A stretch of 64,000 bases of DNA from Lactarius indigo (lineage: Eukaryota; Basidiomycota; Agaricomycetes; Russulales; Russulaceae), in contig JAFKAC010000009.1 in the NCBI GenBank assembly GCA_025766275.1, forward strand, positions 372,001 to 436,000, in the 5' to 3' direction. Positions within the stretch are counted from its first letter, which is position 1, and the number at the start of each line of letters is the position of its first letter. The notes under the pieces were generated by a model. That model saw nothing but the letters and a program-made list of their open reading frames with translations. It was not told where the DNA came from and made no database searches. Shown one piece after another: positions 9,891 to 20,791 of the stretch. Position numbers and translations under genes: made by a program.

Positions 9891-12346
9891 TACCAGTTGG
9901 CAGTTCGAATGATTTCTCATGTGTTGAAGCGAGTTTTATGTCAACACTCATATGCAATAGCCTCGATGCAAGGAGTAGCCGTGGAAAATGGGGGAAGTGC
10001 CGAGTGACATGTTACTAGCCAGCCCTAGCCAGGCGTTAAATGCGAAATCTCGGGGGTCGAGAGGCATGGCAGATGGCCAAAGGTGGGGATGCGAGGGTAG
10101 ATGATACGAATCAGCCATTTTCCGCCGAATGAGAGGCGTCGGCATCGTGTAGAGAGGGGGACCCGATACATAGACCGAGCTCAACCTGGTTGTGACTTTC
10201 CAGATACACGGGAAAACTCCAGATCTCTAACTTAGTAACTTCACGGACGAGATCAAAGATGAGTAGTCTTGGTCTGGGCGTCCGAAGTACTGAGGGTTAC
10301 GAACCATTTCTTGCGCGACAAGGAAGTGTCATGGTCACATATAGCTGTGTCTAACTCTTCCGAGGCTATATATCTTCCAATGAATGGCCCACGTCGCGCG
10401 TTACGGTACAGAGGTATGTGAATCACACACGTGCGAGTGTCGGGCCGGCAGGGCCGGAAACGCACGATTCGCTCGACCGCCGCAAAGCGGCATTTCCAAG
10501 CTTGATCCTGAGCAACATCTCAAGGGCAATCCGCGACCCGAACTTTATCTTTCACCTTGATTATCTGGAATTCACGGTGACACGGTACCCATACATATTA
10601 CTACAGTACCCTACTGCCCTCCAAGTTGCTGGCCTCATTGCACAAGAATTAATGTACACTTTCTGTACCTTCAACAATACCTGGACGTTGCTCTCTTCAT
10701 TGTTGCAGCTCTTAATGGGTCGACTACCTGAGTCGCATTGGATCCGTTTCCTGGTCACGTCAGCCTCGTCGATGCGATAAACATTGCTAGGTCCCCCTAA
10801 CCTGCTACACTAGCTGAGGTACCTTGCAATCCTGAACGTGATTCGATTTTCCACAGTGGGGTCCACCATCTTGTGTGGCCAACGCAGGGACGACGATTGT
10901 CACGACTCGGTGACATCATTATGAGCTCCCCCGACGCCATCTTCGTAAGCTGCTACTGCGCTGCCATAGTGCATGCGTGACGTCTGCAGTGGCAAGTGTG
11001 AAGAGCCGAAGGATGTCGTCAGCGTGACGGTTTGCACTTGTGCTTGCGGGGAGTTCCCAGCTCGCGGATCGTGTCGAGAACGGTGTTGTTCGTCTTGGCG
11101 CTGGTAGAGTCGGTACGAGGTGCTGAGTGCGGCATGTATGTAAACTCCTGTGCGTGCGTGCGAAAAAAGGAAGCACGTAGTCGGGGCCATGGCTTGCACT
11201 TGCGCATATAGCGCCGTAGGGAGCACGTAGCTGACCGTGCCGGGAGTGGGTGTCATTCGCCTCGGTTCGAAAGAGTATGACGTGCCGAGGAGATCGCTGA
11301 CTCTCAGTGAGTTTTCGTTGTGTGAGTCATTGGGGCGAAGGAGGGTACTTTGTGCGGTGCCAGTGGTGTCCAAGCCGTGTCCGATGAGTTCAAGTACGTA
11401 GGTGGAACAAGCTCCGCGACCTTGCTCCTTGGATAGGTGTGCACTGTATCTGCAATGGAGGAGCGGCAAACGTGGGTAAATGCACGGGCGGAGGATTGGT
11501 GGGGCGGACGTGCATCGGATCTCCGGGATCGCCGACCTCATCGGCGGCCCTGACACGTCCGACCGGGGTGTTGTTACAGTGTGATTGAGCAACGCTCGAA
11601 TCTAACGTAGAGAGAAGACAGGGAAGTGGCCAAGAGGCTGTCAATGCCTGAGACGGCGAGGAAACGAGCGCAAGGAAACCAAATCGCGAGAGCGATGGTG
11701 AGAGCGTTGGACTGTGTGTTTGCCGAGACAGAGAGAAACGGGGGATAAAATCAAGCTCAATGGAGGTGAGAGTAAATCAAAAACAGGCGATGACGCGAGC
11801 GAGATCGAAGACGAGAGCCGGGATACCGAGGCAATGCCGTTGCTGATGACCCTACTGCCGGTGTAACTTGTGAAATCGGATTCAATAGCCTTTCCACTGG
11901 AGGAACGACTGCGAAAATGAAGACTACAGACTGAGGATTGCCAGTGGGGGGGTCAATGGTAACCAATCTATAGCAAAATGGGTGAGGTCGAGATACATTG
12001 TCGGTACCAATGCCGAAACGGGTAAGCAGGTAAGTAGCCTGTGATGTAATACAATGTAGAAGGAAGTCGGAGAGTGGTCCAAAGAAGTGATTGAGATTGA
12101 GACCTGAGATTACACTAGGTGTAATTAGACAGGGAACGATACAGGCGTATGAGCGGCCTGAGCCAAGGAAACGGTTCCCGAAACCGGGAAGCCCGGAACA
12201 ACCCGAAACCGATTTCCTGATGAGCCACGTGGTGGCATTTCCTATGAGAGGCTCATGCTTACAGTACTATCGTCACATCTTATCGGAACTCAAAAAGCTC
12301 AAACCCTATAATAGCTGCTCCTGGTTCCTATTTCACCTTTGGCACA
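9891..12346. other. Spacer between module genes 2 and 3
   Basis: Holds the second copy of duplicated segment A (10415-11760). I found no gene in 9891-10414, nor in 11761-12346 except the leader of module gene 3, where CTATAATA near 12306 could be its TATA element. Confidence 0.45.
10415..11760. repeat. Duplicated segment A, second copy, with a metacaspase-tail relic
   Basis: Matches 4850-5930 in blocks. Its first 80 bp resemble the last codons of the metacaspase gene, although no metacaspase catalytic exon precedes it. The duplication event therefore began inside, or later deleted, the metacaspase part. Confidence 0.6.
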
Positions 12347-14569
12347 ATGGCTCACTATGATATCTTCCGCCATCACCTTGCACTCAAGTATTCTGCCTAT
12401 GGATACGCCCTTTGGGACCCAGATCCTGGGAACCTATATCCCGCCGTGGAAATTGGAGACCTCGGCTACATTCGCGAAGGCAAATTCCACCGTCTCTTCA
12501 ATGTTTTATTACCCGCGGAAGATGAATCCCACGCAGACTTTGGTGTTCCAGAGAACTACGAACAGCTTGAGCTCAACCCCACCAAACATATCAGCATCGG
12601 CAAGCTTAGTCCCAATAATTTTTGTTCGGCCAAAGTCACCTCGATTCCGGAATCAGAGCGATTGGCACAAGGGTGACTGAGCTGCACGGTTAAAATGTAC
12701 TCTCACTCATATTCTATCAGGCCAGATGAAATCCGCAAAGTTACTTTTTCGTGCCCGAGGAAAGAAGGGGCAGTATTATACCTTCCAATAGACGCTACGG
12801 GGGAGAACACGGTAAAGCTTGCAGATTTCGGCAAGTGGATGATCAAGCATATCGACCGCTGGTTCGCGTGGGCCCGATAACATGGATGGGGAATTGATCG
12901 GATGGAGGATATCATCCTGGTCACTGGGACTCATCGCGCAAGATCTTGGACTAATGTCGCTTTCCCTGGCGGTCAGGGAGATTCACGGGCACTATTCGGG
13001 GCGAAGGTGGATCATCGCGATGGTATACTTACCATTAACTGGGAGTTTTCACACGAAAGCAGTCGAGGGGTGGTGTTGAATTGTGGCCCCGACGGCGAGG
13101 TATGGCGGTACACTGCTTGTGTTGACAGTGTTGACAATCGAATCCTGAAATACCTTTCGCGTGATCTCGTCCACGCTAGAACCTACCGGAAGATCAATGT
13201 ATATTTATACGAGGGTATCGCGTCACTCGTAAGCTCGGGATACTACCGCCGAGGCTCAAGGGGGCCGCAGGACCCAATCCAGACCCCAAGGGACGCGACG
13301 AGGAGCCAGACCTGGAGCTCATACAAATACCATCGGTACCGGAGGTAAGGTTGCGGCACTTTTGTCGTGATCTAGTCTTCACGTTTGTTTTCGAAGTACC
13401 GGGATCCTCTTCACATACTATTAGAATATATCGCCAAGGTGAGTGCTATGGACATAAGTTCTCTGCGCTTTTGTGCTACTACTTTCCTTGTAGGAGGCAC
13501 CTACTAACTGCGAGCTGGTCCTCGTTCACGATAACGACTTGGCACAGCTCGACTTAGATGAGACTTACGACAGCAAGTACGACAGTACTGTCAGTCCAAG
13601 CCCGTACAATAGAGGATTGTATAATTGTATTGATGTTTTCTTATGTTCAGCTTATAGACAGTCTTCAATCTGATGTAGTACTAAGCCACATCCGAAGCCT
13701 CAACCCAACAGTTCACAGTGCTTGGATCGGTGAGCTCTTTAGTGTTGCAACATTTCTATTACTAATAGCGGAAGCATCCACCCGAAAGATATGTCGTCCG
13801 CTCGAAATAGCGCCAGTGCTGATACAGAATGCGTTCGGGTGGCCACTCTCTCAAAGATTTTTGAAAACCAGTGTAAATTTCACGTTTTTATGAGGTTTCA
13901 TCTTAGCTACATTGCTGTTGCCAGTGATAAAAGTTCCGTTATCGACAGCCAAACTCCCAATTGCAGGGAAAGACCACGTTGGGGTTGTCGTGTTCCATAT
14001 ATACGGTGCAAAGGATCTTCCCAAGTGGCCAAACGGTGAGTTTTTCGACTCCCAACGCCAAATCGCTGCTTATAAGACCGCAAGCGACTCGCATGGGCTG
14101 GGATATGGACCCTTTTGTGCAAGTGTCAATTGGAGAAGAAGTCAAAAGTACGAAGGTCATCCGGCACAAGCTAGACCCGGTCTGGGACGAGGAGTTGTTC
14201 TTCCAAGTGCGCCAGCAGGACGTTAAGCTCCCTATACGACTCTCCATTTTCGACTGGGATAGGTTCACGCGCAACGACCTTGTGGGTTCGGTAGAGATGA
14301 ATGTCAGCACCCTCGTTGAGAGGGCTACGAACAGAGACCCTAATACCGGGCTTCATACTGCCGAGTTGCCCTCTGGGCTCGAATTTAATGATCACCCTTT
14401 GACCAAAAATACAGAGAGGGTGTATTCACATACTCCAACCATCACATTCCGGTGCGTGCCGTGATGCTGCACTTCCAGGTGGGGCAACGATTACTTATGC
14501 TCTCCTGTGCGTAGTGCCAGTTATCAAGCGTACACCGCGCTACAGAAACAGGTGGTGTGGGGAGAATGA
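12347..14569 (+). pseudogene. Module fused to a C2 domain, interrupted copy
   Basis: Third tandem copy. Exons by homology: 12347-12672, 12721-13099, 13180-13344, 13397-13438, 13494-13589, 13651-13729, 13775-13872, 13925-14035, 14085-14451, 14515-14569. The start is MAHYDIFRHHLALK. The module is broken twice: CAA to TAA at 12878-12880 (the two paralogues read ARQLG here) and one missing base in exon 7 relative to gene 2. The last three exons encode an intact C2 domain: VVFHIYGAKDLPKWPN, WDMDPFVQVSIGEE, LDPVWDEELFF, IFDWDRFTRNDLVGS. It resembles the C2 domain of fungal phosphatidylserine decarboxylase 2, but no decarboxylase follows. Acidic residues expected to bind calcium are present (D in DMDPF, DPVWDE and DWD). 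A shorter C2-only product is possible. Confidence 0.7.
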
Positions 14570-15214
14570 ATCGAACCGCATGCAAAAACGATCTCACGCG
14601 GAGAGGGCGGGCGCATCAGGAAAAATCCAAACTGTAAATTGAGCTAATTTCGGTTCATTGGGCGGAAATGTAATTTTTAGCTTGTCTTCATGACATTTGT
14701 TGGGTCATTTTATATGGAGTATTTGAATTGGCGTCAACTGTTTGAATTTACCCACACTGGCACAATTCAACGACCCAGTGTACGCCCTGGAAGTGAGCCT
14801 ATGGGTATAGTAGCTCGTATTGATTCTGACACCCACATAGAGTGAAACACGGAGGGTGGTTACAAAAAACAATAAATATCTATGGGCGAACCACTGCTAC
14901 GACGTCATGGCCACCGTCTTCGTCGCCTCGCACTCCCGCCATCTTGCCCCCGTCGTCGCAGTTATCACGACCATCCCCATTGTCGTTGCGTTGTCATCGT
15001 CGCTATTGTGGCCATGGTAGACTTTGTAGTTCTTGTCGTGTCCGTTGTAGTCGCGTCGTGGTCACTTCGTTGTGGCCGGGTCACTGTCACTATCCTGATC
15101 ACCATTGATCTTGTCCCTGTCACCTCGTGGTTGTTGCTGTTGTTGGTAGGGAGGCGGCACAGGTATGACGGGTGGCGGAGATGAGGTGAGAGCCTGGGAG
15201 CAAGCTGCACACGA
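14570..15214. other. Gene-free spacer with low-complexity stretch
   Basis: From about 14890 to 15180 the DNA is rich in GTC, GTT and CAC triplets, giving spurious Val/Arg/His-rich frames on both strands. I see no gene signature. Confidence 0.5.
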
Positions 15215-15740
15215 GAAGGCCGATTATTACATCCTTGCGGAATTGATGCCGATGTTGGAAAGCAATGTCGATAGCGCTATCCTGCCTTCTGGATAATCTT
15301 CATTGACGTAAAGTATGGGAGCGTTGATCACCCTGCCAACATCAGAGCAGTGCAGAGAAGAGCGCGCGCTCAAAGCAGGGGTTGTGTACCTGATACAATA
15401 TGCGTGGCAGATGGAAGCAGAAGGGTCTCACCTAAGTGACTGACAACATCGCATGTTGCTCCCAACCCTTCAGGAATCTTGTAGCCACTCTTGATTTTGT
15501 GGAAGAGAGAAGCCAGCGATACTGTAGCTGTAGCAAGCCCGTCAACAAGTTCAGATGGCCTTTGTGGGGCATGGCGAGCACGATATATTCCACACTGGCT
15601 GTTACAAAAACTCAGATCAGCGAAGACGTTCGAAGGGTGAGAAATAAAGGCCCAGGACCTCGATCCGCAACAGAGAACAATGCGTCGAGCGCGGGGATCA
15701 TCAACTCGCCGCCTTCCTGCAGACCACAGCGCTCAGTCTT
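15215..15740 (-). pseudogene. Broken fragment of a 2-oxoadipate dehydrogenase E1 (DHTKD1-like) gene
   Basis: In minus-strand order the sequence shows GGELMIPALDALFSVADRG (about 15715-15657), VEYIVLAMPHKGHLNLLTG (about 15600-15540), LFHKIKSGYKIPEGLGA and CDVVSHL (15515-15433), ARSSLHCSDVG and VINAPILYVNEDYPE (about 15370-15285), then a degraded AFQHRHQFRKDVII-like stretch (to about 15225). This is the order in DHTKD1-type thiamine-diphosphate E1 subunits of mitochondrial lysine degradation. Breaks are visible: a stop between the first two blocks (possibly an intron), a frameshift between NLLTG and LFHKIK, and the segment normally between SHL and ARSSL is missing. The N-terminus and most of the C-terminal half are absent. 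It is a relic. Confidence 0.75.
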
Positions 15741-15959
15741 GGATGAGGAGTGCACATACTCATATGAGTAAAATACAGACTCAGGAGGAGTGCCATGTTG
15801 GCCTGAAAGAATCTCTTTGAAGGAACGTCCGTCGAGAGCGTAGGTTGGTAACAGTTGGCAGCGACTTGTCAAAGAAAAACCAAGTCAGGTCGTATTATTT
15901 GTTGATTGGCCTGGTCGTTGGAATCTTATTTCCTGCTCCGCCTGACAATAAACCAAGTA

Positions 15960-16180
15960 ACCAACGTAAACCAACCGTCCTCCTTCACCGTCACCGTTTT
16001 CGAGTTTCCTCTGACCCCGCCCGAAAGATCAGGGCGAGGGTATGAGACCATTCCGACCGTCTTCCTTCGGTGAGCGCCGTGGTGCCGCACTTGCAAGTGC
16101 CAGTGGATAAACGATTGTTGACGTAGCGACGCCCCTTGGTGCAGTGCTAGTTATTACTCGAACGCCACGATAAATTCTTA
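15960..16180 (+). pseudogene. Short relic of the C2 gene 3' end
   Basis: The sequence around 16000-16075 reads FPLTP..R.GYETIPTVFLR, followed by a GTGAGCGCCGTGGTGC intron start and a TGCAG-TGCTAGTTAT exon start. This matches the end of the C2 gene (14380-14560) and of the copy at 16.9 kb. No upstream C2 exons remain; the DHTKD1 fragment lies just before it. Confidence 0.6.
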
Positions 16181-16924
16181 GTCAACACGTGAGAGGGGAC
16201 GAGCCATCATTGTATCATCTGTAATGTGCGCTCTTCACCGGAGCAGGGGCAGGATAGCCTGTGTTCTGGGATGCTGCCATTTCCACTTTCTCCATTGCCG
16301 CTTCTACACGAAATCACAAAAAACTCTCGCATCAGCCAGCGTAGCACTCTATCCGTCGTAAAGCCACCAGCCCGGGTGCTGATCCCAAAATTGCGCAAGT
16401 CTGGTACTTTTCACCACCGGATTGACGCCTGACTGTCGTTTCGGATTCGAGTTCCTACGACGTCCCATCTCCCCCATCGCTTCCCATCGACGCTTTCACA
16501 CTTCCCTCTCACCTCATATACACCCTCTCACCTTCCTTCATCTGATCGCCTGACTCATCCCACACGAATGGATGATCATTATTACCACTTCCCGACACTC
16601 GTAGACAGGTTTCGCGTCCCCGCGCCTCCCTTATCCATCAACACATCCTGTTCATCGATCACCTCGGCCTCTATGCTCCTTCATCTTAGTGCGCGTACCA
16701 TGGTTCTTCACCTTCGCCTTGATCATTCTGTTTCCTTCGTGTCGCCCACCATTCCCTTGTCACTTGTCTCGACCAATTGTATCTTAGTGCTTCATATATG
16801 CGTCTCGCATCCTTGTATGTATCGCCCTCCTTGTACACCTCTTTCAATTACCTTCCTCCAGCCATAACTCGATGAATCAGCTCGATTTTGAGAAATACAC
16901 AACGCTTTAAAGAGCGCTGTTCAA
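16181..16924. other. Pyrimidine-rich spacer
   Basis: Strongly C/T-rich on the plus strand from about 16440 to 16860, which creates a 99-codon frame of biased composition. I do not call a gene. Confidence 0.45.
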
Positions 16925-17580
16925 TATCTAGGACCCCCAGTTACCGACGAAGACCACGTTAAGACAGTCACACTTGATATCATCCGCGCAACGAACCTTC
17001 CGGAGTGGCCTAACAGTGAGTCGTTTGACTTCCAACGCCACATCACCACTGATTGGACCGCAAGTGACTCGCCTAGTTTGGGATATGGATCCTTTCGTGC
17101 AAGCGTCCATTGGAGAATGGGCCCAACGTACGAGAGTCGTCTTACACGAGCGAACCCAGTCTGGGATGAACGGCTGTCTTTCCGCGTGAACAAACACGAT
17201 CTATCGCAAGCTATACATATCGTCGTATATATATTTGACCGAGATAAGGTCACGGACAATGACTACGTTGGTGGGACAAAGATAACTGTCGCCTCTCATT
17301 AGAATGGTTGCAGACAAAAGGCCGTAACACTGGACTTTATCCTGATGACTTGCCAACCGTGGACGACCACGAGCTTCCTCTGACCCCGGCCAATAAACAA
17401 GGGCGGGTTTATAAGAATATTCCAACCATCGTCCTCCGGTAAGTGCAGTGGTGCTGCACTTGCAGGTGGGGAAATGATTACTGACGGCCTCCTGTGCACG
17501 CAGTGCCGGTCATCAACCAGACTGGAGATACGACGGAAGTCGGATAACACTAAGTCGGACAGTGACAGAACGTGAGCCAT
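16925..17580 (+). pseudogene. Second C2-domain copy, frameshifted
   Basis: Homologous to 13925-14569, including intron positions: VTLDIIRATNLPEWPN (exon end near 17013), then WDMDPFVQASIGEWAQRTR after an intron, then in another frame NPVWDERLSFRV and YIFDRDKVTDNDYVGG, and finally NTGLYPDDLP..PTIVLR before a conserved intron. The frame changes between the WDMDPF block and the PVWDE block (near 17150), and again before NTGLYP, where an in-frame stop lies at about 17300. No N-terminal module precedes it. It is a decayed duplicate of the C2 effector part alone. Confidence 0.7.
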
Positions 17581-18238
17581 TCACAAGAGGATGGGGAAAA
17601 GAGATATCTAGCGCGCAATTGATAAGAAGAAAGGGAAAGGAAATAAAAGCGATAATGATAACTTGAACGAGCAGTAGCTGGGGCGTCTTATATACGGGTT
17701 ACGAAGGTCTTTGGAATGTAAGTGGTTGGTGAGCGAGGTGATGAGCTAGTGACGTCGTCGAGTCGCAAGTGACGTGATAAGCTTGCACATACATTTGAAG
17801 ACCAGCAAAACTCGCGACCAACCATTTGAACGAGGATGAGGGGTTGCAAGTGACTGGGCGATCCTCTATTTTCTGATTGGTGTAGTTGGTTTTGAATGGG
17901 GTGGTAGCAATTATGATCAGAGAGCTGTTAGGGATTTTCTGAGAGATGCACCGGCATGTATGGTAGCCTTTGGTAGGATACCAGTCCGGACCACTAATCT
18001 GCCATGATCAAGGGTCCTACAGAATTGTCAACCACCCATATGGGGGTTCACGTTCAATTGGAGAGAGGGGGGGTCCCATGAAGTGTTGCAGATTTTCAAC
18101 CTGGTGTGGTGGTGATCTCGTACACTTTTTCAAGATACAAGGGTCGAGTAAATGAAAGCGCAATATATCTACATCATCGCACCTCGTTTCGTACCTCGCC
18201 CCCTAGTTCTATCATATTTCTCGGTATCGCGAAAACTA
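17581..18238. other. Spacer between the C2 relics and the fungalysin array
   Basis: No coding frame, RNA or repeat of note is visible. It contains the 3' flank of the first fungalysin. Confidence 0.45.
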
Positions 18239-20705
18239 TTAGCAATCGCAATCCGGAGGATAAGTGACGTCATCCACAAAGTTCGTCGCATTCACACCAA
18301 ACCCCCTGCTCGCGAATGTCTCCCACAACAAGCACGAGTGAGCGCCCTTATATCTGTTCGCATCCGCCTGGAGCCACGCGTCTCGCGCATTCAGGACTGT
18401 CAATTCCGTGTCAGCGGACACGCATCAAAATTCGGCCGAGTACGACCCAAACGAGAAATACTCACAAGTAGGGTTGCATGGCTGCAGAAGTAGCGCGTCC
18501 ATGAACAAATGAAGCCAGACCACGTTTCCTTCATTCGTCGTCGGGTCCGTGAGAGCGTTCTTCGACCATCCGTAGGTAATCACAAGGGCAGCGTACACGT
18601 TGTGAAGTGTATTCGCCCAAACCTCGCCCATGTCTGTACAACTTGTCAGGCAAATCGGAGATATGTGGAATAGAGAGGGAACAAACCATTGGCATTAGTC
18701 ATACCCTTCAAACTCGAGTACCGGAGAGGATTGGTCACGCTTTTCAAGTGCCCATAGATTAAGCAATCAGTCCTCGCGATCACTCGTTGCGTACACTCAC
18801 TTAGAAGTTGAGTAGGCGTAGTTCCGTAGCCCTGTAGAGGCCTTGCTGGCGTATTGCCCAAAAACGTAGTCGGAAGTTGTACTCCCTTGTGACACCCAGC
18901 TGTCCACCAGAGTTGGAAGATCCAAACGTCAACCAGATCGAACACTTACTCAGCCATGGCGTCCGCATAACCCTCGGAAACCCCAGCTGACTCGGAGGTT
19001 TGGAAGCAACGTGCAGTGCCACCACCTGTCATACGGTTCGATGCACCATGCTGGCATTCGTGGATCACCAAATCGTTCTGGAGTGCGCTGTCTCGTCTTG
19101 GCTGAGTGGTTGTCAGCCCCCCGTGTGATCAGAGATCAATTGCAGACGACATACGGAGAATTTAACAAATAGGTACAACTGCATTTTAGGGGATTGGCCA
19201 CTGTTTTGTGTCAAAAATGCCAACCGACAATCTTTAAACGGACAGACGTACTCGGGTGGTGTAAAAATAACCGCATCGTTTGTACCGGTATCGTCCTGCA
19301 CACTCACGAGGATGCGATCGAACATCTCTCCGCCCTTGTTAAAGTTATTTGTCTGAAAGTTGAAAGTCGTCTCCGTGAACCCATATTTGTAGGTGAAGTC
19401 ATGGAACGTATTGACGACATAGAACGCATTCGTAATGGCTGCTTCGACGTTGGTCCCGCTGGTCGGGTCCTTTTTAAGGTTGGCATTGTAGATAAAGTTA
19501 AGAGTAGCAGAGGTCTGGGTGGCGACGGTAATGAGTTGGGAGCCTTTGTATGCGATGGCATTGTTGCCGCTTGCGGAGAGTCAGGGAATTGGAACGATGA
19601 TAGTAAAAAGAGCACTGACGCAGTGACATCGGATATGGTCGAAAACTCTTTGTGCCAGCCGTTGGGAGATGCGGACATATCCTGTGGATCGGTGATGGCC
19701 TTGAAACCCTGGGTGGGGTCCTGTTCGTGGATCGGCAGAGCAAGGTACTACACAACCAAAAAAAAAAGAGAAACCCCCCAAAAGGAAGAAGCCGTCAGAA
19801 TTGGAATAGTACAGCTATTTCGCCGAACTGACCGAGGCTCTCGCGGCGAAGTCCGTCACAGTGATTAACGTGTTGTTATGGGCGTCCACAAAGGCTTCAT
19901 ACCATGTTCCTGCAGTGTCATTTTGAATTTGGATAACATGGGATAGCGCAGCGTAGCCGTTCGGCTGCACAACGAACTCGAGTGTTGTGTTGTGTCCATT
20001 GTAGGTGCCATTGAGCGCCTTCTCTGCGGTAGCAGTCGCAACGTCGACGGAGACAGAAGGATTGGTGTCCGCGGAGCCAGCTTTAAAAAAACCGACCTGT
20101 TAACTTCCTTGTTCTCGACACCTCCGGGCGGACATACATAGCTTAACGAAAGAGGAGCTAAATGACGAGACCTTCCCGTCGCTGTTGAAAACGATGTTAG
20201 CAACAGCGTTGGCGATGGGGACCCCATTCTGTTACGGGCTTGTGTTTATCGTCTGCTCTCGGAAGTGGAGGAATCGACACACAATCTTCTGCGCCAAGAA
20301 GGCATACTGCGCCACCTGCCCCTGCGCTAAGGCACGGAGCTGGATGTCGTCCTCAGAGATACCCAACTTAGATGCCAGGAAGGACATAGCGGTATCACCA
20401 GCACTAGGAGTATCACGAGGATATCGTCGATACGTCGGGAGAGGGTCTACTCCATCGACACCAAATCGCTGTTAGTTATATCGGCAAATTAGGGCCACCA
20501 TGAGTCACTATTCAAAGAGGTAGAGACTCACCTCGAAAATTGACTCGGGGTGGAACGCCTCGAGCTTGACGTTCCTGTCGGCACCAATGTAGTGTGTGCG
20601 ATGCGTGGTATATTGAAATGTCGAAGGCCACGGAGTCGCGCTTGCGGTGCCTACAAAAAGAAAAGCAAACAGCGCGGGTGGGAGGAACCCAGTGAATGAG
20701 ACCAT
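18239..20705 (-). CDS. Secreted fungalysin, M36 metallopeptidase, copy 1
   Basis: Extracellular zinc endopeptidase, about 600 residues in roughly 11 exons. The start at 20705 begins a signal peptide (MVSFTGFLPPALFAFLFVG..ASA). Next come HRTHYIGADR and a propeptide exon with SFLASKLGISEDD (FTP domain, near 20350), a second propeptide exon (near 20140-19865) and the catalytic region: ITNAFYVVNT-like exon near 19400, zinc motif HECQH at 19048-19062 followed by ASNRMTGGGTARCF and the third-ligand region EGYADAMA, then SDYVFGQYASK, NPLRYSSLKG, MGEVWANTLHNVYAAL, LLLQPCNPTCE and the last exon NARDAWLQADANRYK ending PPDCDC. The family usually has HEYTH; Cys-Gln in place of Tyr-Thr is seen in all five copies here. 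Such enzymes digest extracellular protein during nutrient foraging. Closest to copy 2, with almost identical final exons. Confidence 0.88.
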
Positions 20706-20783
20706 TGACACTGCAGCAAGAGACTGGAGGGTCGTCGACTCGGAGGCGGACGTGCGGCTGAAGACGGAAGTGATCATGGCTCA

Positions 20784-20791
20784 CTTATAAA
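20784..20791 (-). promoter_or_regulatory. TATA element of fungalysin copy 1
   Basis: CTTATAAA (read GTTTATAAG on the minus strand with flanks) lies about 80 bp before the start codon, followed upstream by a conserved block related to CCTATCTCAGAACCGTGAGG in copies 2 and 3. Confidence 0.65.

Noticed and set aside
14842..15210. Overlapping frames on both strands with Val/Arg/His-rich products
   Set aside because: They come from triplet-biased DNA and have no motif, start context or splice pattern.
16568..16867. 99-codon plus-strand frame
   Set aside because: Product of C/T-rich DNA; no conserved motif and no copy elsewhere in the repeated region.
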